Assembly: GCA_964244585.1 (NCBI GenBank)
Contig: CAXTJM010000012.1
Coordinates: 62,001-126,000, forward strand
From: LMUY01 sp964244585
Lineage (GTDB): Bacteria; Pseudomonadota; Alphaproteobacteria; Acetobacterales; Acetobacteraceae
Reading direction: 5' to 3'
DNA length: 64,000 nt
Every line of letters starts with the position of its first letter. Positions within the stretch are counted from its first letter, which is position 1. The translations under genes and the position numbers were made by a program. Below the pieces are notes generated by a model. That model was not told where the DNA came from, made no database searches, and was given only the letters and a program-made list of their open reading frames with translations. Of this stretch, positions 1-8,860 are shown piece after piece.

Positions 1-148
1 TCAGCAGCGTGGTCTTGCCCGAGCCGCTTTCCCCCACCACCGCCAGGACCTCGCCGGGGAACACCTCGGCGTCCACCCCGTCCAGCGCGGCGATGCGGCC
101 GAAGGTCAGATGCAGGTCCCGCGCCGAAAGCAATGCGTCCGGGGTCAT
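1..148 (-). CDS. phnK: C-P lyase ATP-binding protein PhnK, N-terminal part (cut by window edge)
   Basis: Only the first 49 codons are present. They read as the start of an ABC-type ATPase, with a Walker A motif (GESGSGKTT) near residues 40-48. The start ATG overlaps the phnJ stop in an ATGA, which fits the usual phnG-H-I-J-K order. PhnK binds the PhnGHIJ core of carbon-phosphorus lyase on the cytoplasmic side. The sequence shows a truncated ABC ATPase. The specific identity comes from the position directly after phnJ, because other ABC ATPases (PhnL, PhnC) look similar over so short a stretch. Confidence 0.9.
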   Translation of the reverse strand, partial: MTPDALLSARDLHLTFGRIAALDGVDAEVFPGEVLAVVGESGSGKTTLL

Positions 149-981
149 GCCGCCACCTGCGCCTGCCTGGTGGCGCAATGGTCCGTGTCGGAGCAGACGA
201 ACATGCGGCCGCCACGGTCATCCGTCACCACCTCGTCCAGGTAGCTGTCGGCGGCGCCGCACAGCGTGCAGGCATGCGGGGCGCGGGTCAGGCGGAAGGG
301 ATGGTCGGCGAAGTCCAGCGGCCTGACGCGCGTGTAGGGCGGGATCGCGTAGAGGCGCTTCTCCCGCCCGGCGCCGAACAGTTGCAGTGCCGCCATGCCG
401 TCCATCTTCGGCGTATCGAAGGCTGGGATCGGCGAGGGCGACATCAGGTGGCGCCCGTTCACCATCACCGGGTAGTCGTAGCTGATGGTAACGGCGCCCA
501 CGCGGGCGATGTCCTCGTACAGCTTGACGTGCATCAGCCCGTATTCCGCCAGCGCGTGCATTCGCCTTGTCTCGGCCCGGCTGGGCTCCAGCTTGGAAAG
601 CGGCTCGGGCTGCGGCACCTGGTAGACGAGGATCTGGTCCGCCCGCAACGGCGTCTCCGGGATGCGGTGCCGGGTCTGGATCACGCTGGCCTCGGCGGTG
701 CGCGTCGTGGTGGCGACCCCGGCCGTGCGGGCGAAGAAGCGGCGGATCGAGACGGCGTTGGTGGTGTCGTCGGCGCCCTGGTCGATGACCTTCAGCACGT
801 CGTCGCGCCCCAGGATGCTGGCCGTCACCTGGATGCCGCCCGTGCCCCAGCCATAGGGCAACGGCATCTCCCGCGAGCCGAACGGCACCTGGTGGCCGGG
901 GATCGCCACCGCCTTCAACAGGCCGCGGCGGATCATCCGCTTGGTCTGTTCGTCCAGGTAGGCGAAATTATAGCCGTTCAT
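145..981 (-). CDS. phnJ: Carbon-phosphorus lyase radical-SAM subunit PhnJ
   Basis: A 278-residue protein starting MNGYNFAYLDEQ, as in the family. PhnJ is the radical-SAM enzyme that cleaves the C-P bond of ribosyl alkylphosphonate, releasing the alkane and a cyclic ribose phosphate. The four cysteines sit near the C-terminus at about 238, 241, 263 and 269 (C-X2-C-X21-C-X5-C), the spacing known for E. coli PhnJ. The start was set at 981, inside a longer open frame, because the methionine lies in an ATGA overlap with the phnI stop. All key residues seem intact, so the gene should be functional. Confidence 0.97.
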   Translation of the reverse strand: MNGYNFAYLDEQTKRMIRRGLLKAVAIPGHQVPFGSREMPLPYGWGTGGIQVTASILGRDDVLKVIDQGADDTTNAVSIRRFFARTAGVATTTRTAEASVIQTRHRIPETPLRADQILVYQVPQPEPLSKLEPSRAETRRMHALAEYGLMHVKLYEDIARVGAVTISYDYPVMVNGRHLMSPSPIPAFDTPKMDGMAALQLFGAGREKRLYAIPPYTRVRPLDFADHPFRLTRAPHACTLCGAADSYLDEVVTDDRGGRMFVCSDTDHCATRQAQVAA

Positions 982-2057
982 GCCCCTGCCTCCGATGCTT
1001 TCGCCTCCGTGCGCAGCCTGCGGACGGTCTCCAGCTCGCTTTGGAAATCGACGTAATGCGGCAGCTTCAGGTGTTCGACGAAGCCGGTGGCCTCGATATT
1101 GTCGCAATGGGACAGGACGAACTCCACGGTCTGCGCCGGGGCCGTCACGTCCTCGCCCAGCTCGGCCGCCCGCATCGCGCGGTCGACCAGGGCCATGCTC
1201 ATCGCCTTGCGCTCGTTGTGGCCGAAGCAGAGGCCATAGCCGCGGGTGAACTGCGGCGGCACCTGGCGGCTGCCGTGGAACTGGTTGACCATGTGGCACT
1301 CGGTGACGGTGATGTCGCCGATATCGATGGTGAAGCCCAACTCCGGCAGCTCGACCTCCACCGCGACCTCGCCCACCCGCAGCTCGCCCACGAAGGGGTG
1401 CGTGCCGCCATAGCCGCGCTGGCTGGAATAGCCGAGTGCCAGCAGGAAACCTTCATCCCCGCGCGCCAGGGCCTGCAGGCGCACATCCCGTGGGGCCGGG
1501 AAGGCCAGCGGCTCCCGCGTGAGGTCCCCGGGGCGGGCACCCGTGTCGCGTTCCGGCTCGATCAGCCCTTCCCCGCCCAGCAGGTCCATCACCGCGGGCA
1601 TCGCCTCGCAGGCCGCGGCGGAGCCGGCCTGCGCCACCTCGGACCCGTTGCCGGCCAGGCCGAAATCCAGCAGGCGGTGCGTGTAGTCGTAGGTCGGCCC
1701 GAGCACCTGGCCGCCCGGCATGTCCTTGAACACCGCCGATACCCGGCGGCGCACGGCCATCGCGCCCGTCTCGACCGGATCGGTATCGGCGAAGCGGGGC
1801 AGGGTGGTGCGATAGGCCCGCAGCAGGAACGCCGCCTCGATCAGGTCGCCCTGCGCCTGCTTGATGGCCAGCGCCGCCAGCGCTGGGTCGTGGCACGCGC
1901 CTTCCGCCATCACCCGGTCCACGGCGCGGCCCAGCTGCGCGGCGATCTGCGCCGTGTCCAACTCCGGCACCGCCGGGTCGCCCCGTCGGTCCTCCGCGAG
2001 CCAGGCGTGGGCTGCATCGATCGCGCGCTCCCCACCCTTGACCGCGACGTAGGCCAT
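978..2057 (-). CDS. phnI: C-P lyase subunit PhnI (purine ribonucleoside triphosphate phosphonylase)
   Basis: A 359-residue protein beginning MAYVAVKGGERAIDAAHAWL, close to the usual length of about 354. In the C-P lyase core (PhnGHIJ), PhnI displaces adenine from ATP and, with PhnG, PhnH and PhnL, forms alpha-D-ribose 1-methylphosphonate 5-triphosphate. The frame is unbroken and overlaps phnJ by 4 bp. Three bases separate it from the phnH stop, so the genes are probably co-transcribed and translationally coupled. Conserved stretches include QFHGSRQVPPQFTRGYGLCF and the histidine-rich C-terminal half. Confidence 0.97.
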   Translation of the reverse strand: MAYVAVKGGERAIDAAHAWLAEDRRGDPAVPELDTAQIAAQLGRAVDRVMAEGACHDPALAALAIKQAQGDLIEAAFLLRAYRTTLPRFADTDPVETGAMAVRRRVSAVFKDMPGGQVLGPTYDYTHRLLDFGLAGNGSEVAQAGSAAACEAMPAVMDLLGGEGLIEPERDTGARPGDLTREPLAFPAPRDVRLQALARGDEGFLLALGYSSQRGYGGTHPFVGELRVGEVAVEVELPELGFTIDIGDITVTECHMVNQFHGSRQVPPQFTRGYGLCFGHNERKAMSMALVDRAMRAAELGEDVTAPAQTVEFVLSHCDNIEATGFVEHLKLPHYVDFQSELETVRRLRTEAKASEAGA

Positions 2058-2060
2058 GCC

Positions 2061-2633
2061 TCAGCCCTCCCCGATCTGCACGCTGCGCGGCAAGGCGCAG
2101 AGTTGGTCGCCCGCACACAGCACCATGTCGACGCCACACGGGTACAGCGCGTGGTTGGTTGCCCACCGGGTGATGAAGTCGGCCGGCAATCCCGCCGCGT
2201 GCAATACGGCTGGCGCCGCCAGGCCGGGACCAGCCAGCCGGTATGCCGTGCCACGCCCCAATGCCGCCACCTGCAGGATGACCGTCGCGGACGCCTCGGG
2301 CGCCAGGTCCGTGCCGGGATGCACGTCGGCAAGCGGCGGCATCACAGTGGCGCACACGAAGGCGGCGGCGCCGAGGGTGGCTTTCGGCGCACCGCAGTGG
2401 AACGCCAGCCAGTCCCAGGCGTCGGCCAGGCCGGCATCCAGCCAAAGCGGCGTGTCGGTATCCGCCAGGGTCAGCAGCACGGCAGCCGTTGCGGGCTGCA
2501 GGGATGGAGGTGGCGCCAGGCCGGTCCCGGCGGCCATGATCGCCCCTGGGTGGCTGAAGGCGTGCAGGACCGCGCGAAAGCAGGATTGCGCCTCCGCGAC
2601 GGGATCGGCGAAGCCGGGCCGATCGAGGTTCAT
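2061..2633 (-). CDS. phnH: C-P lyase subunit PhnH
   Basis: A 190-residue PhnH-family protein (E. coli 194). PhnH is the dimeric scaffold-like subunit of the PhnGHIJ core and has a PLP-transferase-like fold without the cofactor. The start at 2633 (MNLDRPGFADPVAEAQ) was chosen because it sits in an ATGA overlap with the phnG stop and gives family length; the open frame extends further upstream. Typical segments visible are RAVLHAFSHPGAI near the N-terminus and FITRWATNHALYPCGVDMV near the C-terminus. No damage is seen. Confidence 0.95.
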   Translation of the reverse strand: MNLDRPGFADPVAEAQSCFRAVLHAFSHPGAIMAAGTGLAPPPSLQPATAAVLLTLADTDTPLWLDAGLADAWDWLAFHCGAPKATLGAAAFVCATVMPPLADVHPGTDLAPEASATVILQVAALGRGTAYRLAGPGLAAPAVLHAAGLPADFITRWATNHALYPCGVDMVLCAGDQLCALPRSVQIGEG

Positions 2634-3085
2634 GACCGCATGGTCGCCAACGTGAAGAACGCGACGCGGGTGGCGGCGGCCTTGGCGGCGACGGCATCGC
2701 GCGCCGCCTGTTGCGCCGCGTGCAGAGGGACGACGACCGCCGCCTGAAGCGCCGACTGGCGTGCCGGGTCCTGCAATGCGGCATCCAACGCAGCCGCCAA
2801 CTCTGCCTGCGCCATGTCGCGCCCGGCGACCATGGCATGGCCGATACGCCCTCCCGGATCGCGGACCGTGCAGCGTGTCACCGTCATCTCCCCCAGGTTG
2901 AAGGCCGCGCCGGTGCCGCCTGCACGGCCTCGTACCATGGCCAGGCCGACTTCCGGCCCGCGCAGCCGCACATGGGTCGGCAGTGCAACGGCCGCGTCCA
3001 GGCAGGCCTGGATATCCTTCGCGGCGGCCCGTGCCAGCACCGACATCCAGTGTCTGCGACCATCCAATACCACCGCCTCGTTCAT
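2630..3085 (-). CDS. phnG: C-P lyase subunit PhnG
   Basis: A 151-residue protein, the normal PhnG length, and the first gene of the leftward phnGHIJK operon. PhnG is a small subunit of the C-P lyase core needed for the ribosyl transfer that activates phosphonates. Family features include RWMSVLARA-like residues (here RHWMSVLARAAA) near residue 11-22, the FNLGEMTVTRC segment in the middle, and an alanine-rich C-terminal helix. Transcription should start in the 97-bp gap shared with divergent phnF, where a HutC-type operator lies about 20 bp upstream of the start codon. Confidence 0.95.
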   Translation of the reverse strand: MNEAVVLDGRRHWMSVLARAAAKDIQACLDAAVALPTHVRLRGPEVGLAMVRGRAGGTGAAFNLGEMTVTRCTVRDPGGRIGHAMVAGRDMAQAELAAALDAALQDPARQSALQAAVVVPLHAAQQAARDAVAAKAAATRVAFFTLATMRS

Positions 3086-3100
3086 CGCGCTTCTCGTCCA

Positions 3101-3115
3101 AACGTCTAGACAAGT
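3101..3115. promoter_or_regulatory. Probable PhnF operator (GTCTAGAC core)
   Basis: The palindrome GTCTAGAC lies at 3104-3111, between divergent phnG and phnF. It fits the consensus GTMTAKAC described for HutC-subfamily GntR regulators, the subfamily PhnF belongs to. The flanks are only partly symmetric (AAC on one side, AAG on the other). By inference PhnF binds here and controls both transcription units. A weak Pho-box half-site (CTGTCAA, 3134-3140) is nearby but lacks a clear second repeat. Confidence 0.6.
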
Positions 3116-3182
3116 AGGGTTGGCGCGGGGTAGCTGTCAATGCATGTGCCCCAGCCGCGATCCGCCGAGCGATGAAGTCTTG

Positions 3183-3914
3183 ATGACACCTGGCAGCCGG
3201 GGCGTGGCGCAGTGGCGGCAGATCGCGGACACGCTGCGGGCGGAGGTCGCGGACAACATTCTGGCTCCCGGCGCCCAGCTTCCGACGGAAACACGGCTCG
3301 CTGCCCGGTTTGCCGTCAACCGCCACACCGCCCGCCGGGCGCTGGAGGAACTGTCACGCTGCGGGCTGCTCCGGATCGAACACGGCCGCGGCACCTTCGT
3401 GGCCGATGACGTGCTGGACTACGTCGTGGGCGCCCGCACCCGCTTCTCCGAATGGATCCGCCGCCACAACCGCGAACCATCAGGCCGCGTGCTGACCCTG
3501 CGGGAAATACCCGCCAGCGCCGATGTCGCGGCAGGATTGTCCGTGGCGGCGGGCGAGCCCGTCGCGGTGTTCGAACGGGTCGGTCTTGCCGACGGGCGGC
3601 CGGTGAGCCTGTCGAGCCACCATTTCCCGGTCGCGCGCCTGCCAGGCATCCTGGACGCGCTGGGACGCGAACCCGGCATCACTGCCGCCCTGGCCAGCGT
3701 CGGCGTGCCCGACTACCTGCGTCAATCTACCCGCGTCTCCGCCCGGCTCCCCTCGGCATTCGAGGCAAAATGCCTGTCCATGGCGCGTGGGCTGCCGCTG
3801 CTGGTGTGCGAGAACGTCAACGTGGACCGCGCCGGCCGCGTCATCGAGTACGGCATCGCCCGCTATCCGACGCCGCGCGTGGAGATCGTGTTCGAACCGG
3901 AGGAGATAGGATGA
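3183..3914 (+). CDS. phnF: GntR/HutC-family phosphonate regulator PhnF
   Basis: A 243-residue regulator. The N-terminal winged helix-turn-helix (about residues 12-75) includes LPTETRLAARFAVNRHTARR and RCGLLRIEHGRGTFV, typical of GntR proteins. The C-terminal UTRA effector domain follows. It lies divergent to phnG and overlaps phnM by 4 bp (ATGA), the usual place for PhnF. The ATG at 3183 starts 12 residues before the winged helix; in-frame starts further upstream would run back over the operator. It probably represses phnG-K and its own unit when phosphonate or its product is absent, though the effector cannot be read from sequence. Confidence 0.92.
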   Translation: MTPGSRGVAQWRQIADTLRAEVADNILAPGAQLPTETRLAARFAVNRHTARRALEELSRCGLLRIEHGRGTFVADDVLDYVVGARTRFSEWIRRHNREPSGRVLTLREIPASADVAAGLSVAAGEPVAVFERVGLADGRPVSLSSHHFPVARLPGILDALGREPGITAALASVGVPDYLRQSTRVSARLPSAFEAKCLSMARGLPLLVCENVNVDRAGRVIEYGIARYPTPRVEIVFEPEEIG

Positions 3915-5050
3915 GCCTGAGCATCACCGGCGGAAAGTGCCTGCTGCCGGACGGCTTCGCGGACGCCGATCTCGGCATCGCCGACGGCGTCGTCGCACCG
4001 CATGCCGCCCGGGGCCGCCGTCTGGATGCCAGCGGCTTGCTGGTGCTGCCCGGCATCGTGGACCTGCACGGCGACGCCTTCGAACGCCAGATTCAGCCGC
4101 GGCCCGGCATCAGCTTTCCCGTGCCGCTCGCCCTGGCCGATACGGAGGCGCAGTTGCTGGCGAACGGCATCACCACCGCCTTTCACGGCATCACCCTGTC
4201 GTGGGAACCGGGACTTCGCAGCGCCGAAACCTGGACCGCCGTGCTGGACGCGCTGGACGCAGCCCGGCCGCGGAGCCGCTGCGACATGCGCGTGCATCTG
4301 CGGTGGGAGGCGTTCAACCTGGAGGCGCTGGACCTGGCGCTGGACGCGATGGGCGCCGGGCGGGTGGACCTGGTGGCGTTCAACGACCATACGCCCAGCA
4401 TCCTGCGCAAGCTGGATAACCCGACCGCCCTGGCGAAATACAGCGAGCGCGCCGGCATCCCAGCAGCCGGATTCCGCGCCATGGCCGAGGCCGCCGGGGC
4501 CCGCGCGGACGCGGTGCTTCCGGCCCGCGCCAGGATCGCCGCCGCGGCCCGGGCGGCCGGGCTGCCGATGGCGAGCCATGACGATGACACCGTCGAAACG
4601 CGCGACGACTTCCGCGCCCTGGGTGCCCGCCTGTGTGAATTCCCCATGTCGGACATGGTCGCGCGCTCTGCCATCGCGTCGGAGGACTGGGTGGTGATGG
4701 GCAGCCCGAACGTGGTGCGCGGCGGGTCGCACATGGGCTGGGGCTCGGCGGCCAGCATGGCGGAGGCCCGTGTCTGCCGCATCCTGACCAGTGACTACTA
4801 TTATCCCGCACTGCTGCAGGCGCCGTTCATGCTGGCGGCCCGCGGCACGCTGGACTTGGCGGAGGCGTGGTCCCTGGTGTCCACCAACCCCGCCGCCGCG
4901 GCCGGACTCACCGATCGTGGCACGCTGGCGCCGGGGCAACGCGCCGACGTCATCCTGGTGGCACCGGGAGACCGCCCGCGCGTGGTGGCCGTGATGGCGG
5001 CGGGCCGCATCGTCTCGGCGTCTGCCGAGGCGCTCGACCGCCTGACGTGA
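3911..5050 (+). CDS. phnM: RPnTP diphosphatase PhnM
   Basis: A 379-residue amidohydrolase-fold protein (E. coli 378). PhnM removes diphosphate from alpha-D-ribose 1-methylphosphonate 5-triphosphate to make the PhnJ substrate. The metal-binding start of the family is present as DLHGDAFERQIQPRPG near residues 52-67. SHDDDTVE and NVVRGGSHMGW mark later active-site segments. It begins in an ATGA overlap with phnF, so the two should be co-transcribed. Its stop lies one base from the stop of the convergent phnE. Confidence 0.96.
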   Translation: MSLSITGGKCLLPDGFADADLGIADGVVAPHAARGRRLDASGLLVLPGIVDLHGDAFERQIQPRPGISFPVPLALADTEAQLLANGITTAFHGITLSWEPGLRSAETWTAVLDALDAARPRSRCDMRVHLRWEAFNLEALDLALDAMGAGRVDLVAFNDHTPSILRKLDNPTALAKYSERAGIPAAGFRAMAEAAGARADAVLPARARIAAAARAAGLPMASHDDDTVETRDDFRALGARLCEFPMSDMVARSAIASEDWVVMGSPNVVRGGSHMGWGSAASMAEARVCRILTSDYYYPALLQAPFMLAARGTLDLAEAWSLVSTNPAAAAGLTDRGTLAPGQRADVILVAPGDRPRVVAVMAAGRIVSASAEALDRLT

Positions 5051-5051
5051 G

Positions 5052-5906
5052 TTACGGCGCCCGGCGGCCTACGATCGCCAGGCGCAGGCGCCGGGACAGC
5101 AGGTCGATCGCGGCGACCGTCACCAGCACCATCAGGATCAGGAAAGCGGCCTGCTGCCACTCCAGCACCCGGATCTGCTCGTATAGATGCAGCCCGATGC
5201 CGCCAGCGCCGACGATGCCGATGATGGTGGCGGAACGGGTATTGGACTCGAAGAAATACAGCAATTGGCTGGCGAAGACCGGCAATAGCTGGGGCACCAG
5301 GCCGAAGCGGATCGCCAACCAGGGCCCGCCACCGCTGGCCAGCACACCCTCGACCGGCTTGCGGTCCGCCGTCTCGATCGCCTCCGACATCAGCTTGGCC
5401 AGTGCGCCGCAATCCGCCGATGCGATGGCCAGGGCCCCGGCAAAGGGGCCAAGACCCACGACGTTGATCCAGATCAGCGCCCAGATCAGCACGTCGATGC
5501 TGCGGACCGTGTCCAGGCTGCGCCGGGCCAGCACGTGCACCAGGCCGTTCGCCACCACGTTGCGGGCGGCCAGGAAGCCGAACGGCGCGGCCAGGATCGC
5601 GGCCAGCAATGTCCCCAGGAAGGCGATCGAGAGCGTCTGCCCCAGCGCGTCCAGGTAGAGCGCGAAATGCCCGCCGGCGCTAGGCGGCACCATCAATGCC
5701 ACGATGGTTCCGAGCTCGCCCAGTCCCCGCCAGATCCGCACCGGCGAGATGTCCAGCAGCACCAGACCTGCCAGGTAGACTGCCGCCGCCGCCGCCGCCG
5801 CCAGCATCATCCCGGCCTGCCCGCCGCGCCCCGCCAGCAGGGCGCCGTGCCGGGCCTCGATCCCCGCGCGTCCGGCCAGCAGGTCTTCACGCAGGGCGCC
5901 GCTCAT
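5052..5906 (-). CDS. phnE: Phosphonate ABC transporter permease PhnE (second copy)
   Basis: A 284-residue inner-membrane permease of the PhnE/BPD family with several hydrophobic helices. The cytoplasmic coupling loop that contacts the ATPase is clear: ETADRKPVEGVLASGGGPW, about residues 180-198. The start at 5906 was chosen because of the ATGA overlap with the preceding permease gene; an upstream extension of about 22 codons is less likely. Two different phnE genes in tandem are common in alphaproteobacteria, and the products probably form a heterodimeric channel with PhnC and PhnD. Confidence 0.93.
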   Translation of the reverse strand: MSGALREDLLAGRAGIEARHGALLAGRGGQAGMMLAAAAAAAVYLAGLVLLDISPVRIWRGLGELGTIVALMVPPSAGGHFALYLDALGQTLSIAFLGTLLAAILAAPFGFLAARNVVANGLVHVLARRSLDTVRSIDVLIWALIWINVVGLGPFAGALAIASADCGALAKLMSEAIETADRKPVEGVLASGGGPWLAIRFGLVPQLLPVFASQLLYFFESNTRSATIIGIVGAGGIGLHLYEQIRVLEWQQAAFLILMVLVTVAAIDLLSRRLRLAIVGRRAP

Positions 5907-6781
5907 CCGCGCTCTCCGGCGATCAGGCGGGCCCGCAGCGTCTCGGAGGCGAGGTCGATCAGCATCACGCACACCAGCAGCATCAGCAGGATGGCGCTGA
6001 CGTCTGAGTAGTAGAATTTGCGGATCGCGACGATCAACTCCTGTCCGATGCCGCCCGCGCCGACGAAGCCGATGACGGCAGCGCCGCGCACGTTGACCTC
6101 GAACCGCAGCAGCGTGTAGCTGGCGAAATTGGCAACCACCTGCGGCAGCACGCCGAAGCGGATCTGCGACAGCCAGGCGCCGCCGGCGCCCTGGACGCCT
6201 TCGACCGGCTTCATGTCGATGCTCTCGATGACCTCGGCGAACAGTTTGCCCAGCGTTCCCGCCGTGTGCAGCGTGATCGCCAACACACCGGCCAGTGGGC
6301 CCAGGCCGAATGCCACCACGAAGATCAGCGCGAAGACGATGTCTGGCACTGTCCGGTCGAATTCCATCACGCGGATGGCCGCGAAGCGCAGCGTACGGGA
6401 CGGGGTGACATTACGGCTGGCCAGCACGCCGCCGACCAGGCCCAGCACGGCACCGGTCATGGTGCCGACATAGGCGATCAGCAGGGTCTGCCCGAGTTGC
6501 AGGCTCCAACGGCGCTGGCCCCAGTACCAATACACCGGGTCGGTCCAGACCCGCGCTCCGGTATCCAGTTGCGTCAGCCGGTCGAAGTAGCTGCCGAAAT
6601 TGCCGATGTGGTCCCAGAAGGTACCCGGCCGCACTTCGGCGCCCACGGCCGCCAACACCGTCGCGGCCGCCATCAGAACAGCGCCGGTCAGAACGGTGCG
6701 GCGCCGGGCCGCCACAGCGCGGCCATATGCGTCCAGCAAAGTGCGGATGTGCGGCTCCGGCGGCACGGTCAGGCTACGCAT
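5903..6781 (-). CDS. phnE: Phosphonate ABC transporter permease PhnE (first copy)
   Basis: A 292-residue PhnE-family permease. It has about six predicted membrane spans and the coupling loop ESIDMKPVEGVQGAGGAW, nearly the same as in the next gene. The start at 6781 (MRSLTVPPEP) lies 22 bp after the phnD stop. In-frame upstream codons overlap phnD and are not needed for family length. It belongs to a leftward phnC-D-E-E operon importing phosphonates, phosphite or related esters. The likely partners are PhnD in the periplasm and PhnC in the cytoplasm. Confidence 0.93.
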   Translation of the reverse strand: MRSLTVPPEPHIRTLLDAYGRAVAARRRTVLTGAVLMAAATVLAAVGAEVRPGTFWDHIGNFGSYFDRLTQLDTGARVWTDPVYWYWGQRRWSLQLGQTLLIAYVGTMTGAVLGLVGGVLASRNVTPSRTLRFAAIRVMEFDRTVPDIVFALIFVVAFGLGPLAGVLAITLHTAGTLGKLFAEVIESIDMKPVEGVQGAGGAWLSQIRFGVLPQVVANFASYTLLRFEVNVRGAAVIGFVGAGGIGQELIVAIRKFYYSDVSAILLMLLVCVMLIDLASETLRARLIAGERG

Positions 6782-6803
6782 CGTGGGTCCGGAGCCGCGG
6801 AGA

Positions 6804-7739
6804 TCAGCCGTTCTGCTTGCGCAGCTTGTCAACGAAGGTGATCAGCTTGACGGTGTCGTCGTAGGCGGCGTTGTCGGTGGTCTGGAACGGCTGGTTCTTG
6901 CCGTCCGACAGCCTGTCGAACGCGGCCTTGTCGTTCTTGGCGGCGTCCAGCCAGGCCGTGCGCATCGCCGCCTTCAGCTCGCCGGGCAGGGCATCCAGAT
7001 AGGCGGTCGGGCCGTTGATGATCAGGTCCGACTTCAGCACGATGCGGAAGTCGTTCACCGTGGCGGGCTTGCCGTCGGCGGTCTTGACCATGCCCTTGTT
7101 CAGCATGCGGGTCAGGTTGCTGTCGTCCGGCGCGTTCCAGAAGTTCGCGGCGACCTGCACCGTGCCCTGCTGTAACGCCAGCACCGCGTTCTCATGGCTG
7201 CCGGTGATCAGCACCTTGCCGAAGAACTGCTCGGCATTGATGCCCAGCTTGTTGAGCGCGAACAGCGGCATGTTGTAGCCGGAGGTGGAGTTCGGGTCGA
7301 CCAGGCCGAGGTCCTTGCCCTTCAGGTCCTGCACCGTTTGGTAAGGGCTGTCCGCCTTCACGTAGAACACCGAGTAGTAGCCCTTGGTCCCGTCGCTGTT
7401 CACGTCGATGACGAAGGCGGTGGTCTTCACGCCTGTCACCAGGGCGCGGGCGAACGACGCTGGGCCATAGTAGGCTACATGGATGTTGCCGGCGCGCTGC
7501 CCCTCGATCAGGGCAGCGTAGTCGTTGGCGATGCGCAGCGTGACCTTGGTTTCCAGCTGGCGGCTGAGATACTGCACGAACGGCGTGTAGCGGTCGGTCA
7601 CGCCGGACGCGTTCTCGGCAGGCACGACGGCGAACGTCAACTCGGGGAACGCCTGCCTGGTGACCTGGGCGCGGACGCCCGTGGCGGTGACGGCTGTTCC
7701 GGCGGCAAGGCCGGCCAGCAGGGTGCGGCGGTCGATCAT
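6804..7739 (-). CDS. phnD: Phosphonate-binding periplasmic protein PhnD
   Basis: A 311-residue solute-binding protein. The N-terminus MIDRRTLLAGLAAGTAVTA is a Tat-like signal (RR followed by a hydrophobic stretch) ending about VRAQ. The mature part shows PhnD hallmarks: RYTPFVQYLSRQLETKVTL, HVAYYGPASFARAL and DLGLVDPNSTSGYNMP, which form the phosphonate pocket. It lies between phnC and the two phnE genes with short spacing. The exact ligand preference cannot be told from sequence, and phosphite or phosphate esters are possible. Confidence 0.95.
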   Translation of the reverse strand: MIDRRTLLAGLAAGTAVTATGVRAQVTRQAFPELTFAVVPAENASGVTDRYTPFVQYLSRQLETKVTLRIANDYAALIEGQRAGNIHVAYYGPASFARALVTGVKTTAFVIDVNSDGTKGYYSVFYVKADSPYQTVQDLKGKDLGLVDPNSTSGYNMPLFALNKLGINAEQFFGKVLITGSHENAVLALQQGTVQVAANFWNAPDDSNLTRMLNKGMVKTADGKPATVNDFRIVLKSDLIINGPTAYLDALPGELKAAMRTAWLDAAKNDKAAFDRLSDGKNQPFQTTDNAAYDDTVKLITFVDKLRKQNG

Positions 7740-7762
7740 GGTGGTTCCTCGGGTTGTTTGAG

Positions 7763-8563
7763 TCAGGCGGTGACGGCGGCCGTCCACGCGGCGGCTTCGG
7801 CTGCGGGCGGGCGCTCCATCACCTCGTTCGCCTCCAGCCCGTAGAGTTCGCGCGCCACGCTCTGCGTCAGCGCGGCCGGCGTGTCGTCGAACACCACACG
7901 GCCGCCGGCCATGCCGATCAGGCGGTCGCAGTAGCTCCGCGCCAGGTCCAGCGAGTGCAGGTTGCACAGCACCGTCAGGCCGAAATGGCGGTTGATGCGT
8001 TGCAGGGCGTCCATGACGATGGTGGCGTTGCGCGGATCCAGCGAGGCCACCGGTTCGTCGGCCAGCACCACATCCGGCTCCTGCACCAGGGCGCGGCAGA
8101 TCGCGACGCGCTGCTGCTGGCCGCCCGAAAGGTTGTCGGCCCGCTGCGACGCCAGGCCGGCGATGTCCAGCCGCTCCAGCGCGGCGAGGGCGATCGCCCG
8201 GTCCTCCCGGCGCCACATCTTGGTGGCCGAGCGCCAGCCCGGCGTGTGGGTCAGCCGCCCCATCAGGACGTTGTCCAGCACGTCCAGCCGGCCGATCAAG
8301 TTGAATTGCTGGAAGATCATTGCGCAACGCCGGCGCCAATGGCGCAGCGCCGGGCCGGCAAGGGCTGTCACGTCGGTGCCGCCGAACCGGATACGGCCAT
8401 CCGTCGGCTCGGACAGGCGATTGATCATGCGAAGCGTCGTGGACTTGCCGGCGCCGGACCGTCCGATGATGCCGACGAACTGTCCGGGCGGAATGGCCAG
8501 CGACACATCGGACACTGCGACGGATTTGCCGAACCGTTTCGTTACCCTATCCAGAACAAGCAC
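7763..8563 (-). CDS. phnC: Phosphonate ABC transporter ATP-binding protein PhnC
   Basis: A 266-residue ABC ATPase. Walker A is GRSGAGKST near residue 36, the signature is LSGGQQQRVAICRAL and Walker B is VVLADEPVASLDP, so it should be catalytically intact. It is the first gene of the leftward phnCDEE unit. PhnD follows after 23 bp, and its start is preceded by GAGGAACC. The upstream gap holds the promoter, but no clear Pho box was found there. Compared with PhnK and PhnL it is identified as PhnC by its place beside phnD and phnE. Confidence 0.95.
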   Translation of the reverse strand: MLVLDRVTKRFGKSVAVSDVSLAIPPGQFVGIIGRSGAGKSTTLRMINRLSEPTDGRIRFGGTDVTALAGPALRHWRRRCAMIFQQFNLIGRLDVLDNVLMGRLTHTPGWRSATKMWRREDRAIALAALERLDIAGLASQRADNLSGGQQQRVAICRALVQEPDVVLADEPVASLDPRNATIVMDALQRINRHFGLTVLCNLHSLDLARSYCDRLIGMAGGRVVFDDTPAALTQSVARELYGLEANEVMERPPAAEAAAWTAAVTA

Positions 8564-8860
8564 CAGCAGCCCTCGATCAGTTCGAGGACCCTGTACACGG
8601 GCCGCACAGGCCCGGCGGTGAAGTTTCTATGACTCCCACTCATCCGGTTCAGGCGGCGCCTTATCCGGCATCGCGCATCGAGCCTGGCCGCCCGACGCTG
8701 GCGGCGGGAGAGATGAAAGGTGCGCCGGAGCGAGAACTGCTGTGCCGGTGCGGTGCCAGATAACCTTCCTGGCCGGACTGGAGCCCACGCCGCAAGGCCG
8801 TATCACCCTCCAGCAGGACACTGCCCGAGCGCCAATCCAGGTCAGTCGAGCAGCAGGGTC
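8564..8860. other. Non-coding gap upstream of phnC
   Basis: About 300 bases between the phnC start and the end of the decayed frame to the right. It must hold the phnC promoter. I see no complete gene, no obvious repeat and no convincing Pho box. Short open frames here lack ribosome-binding sites and family resemblance. Confidence 0.5.

Noticed and set aside
3131..3152. Pho box between phnG and phnF
   Set aside because: Only one half-site (CTGTCAA) is seen; the second repeat at the proper spacing is missing.
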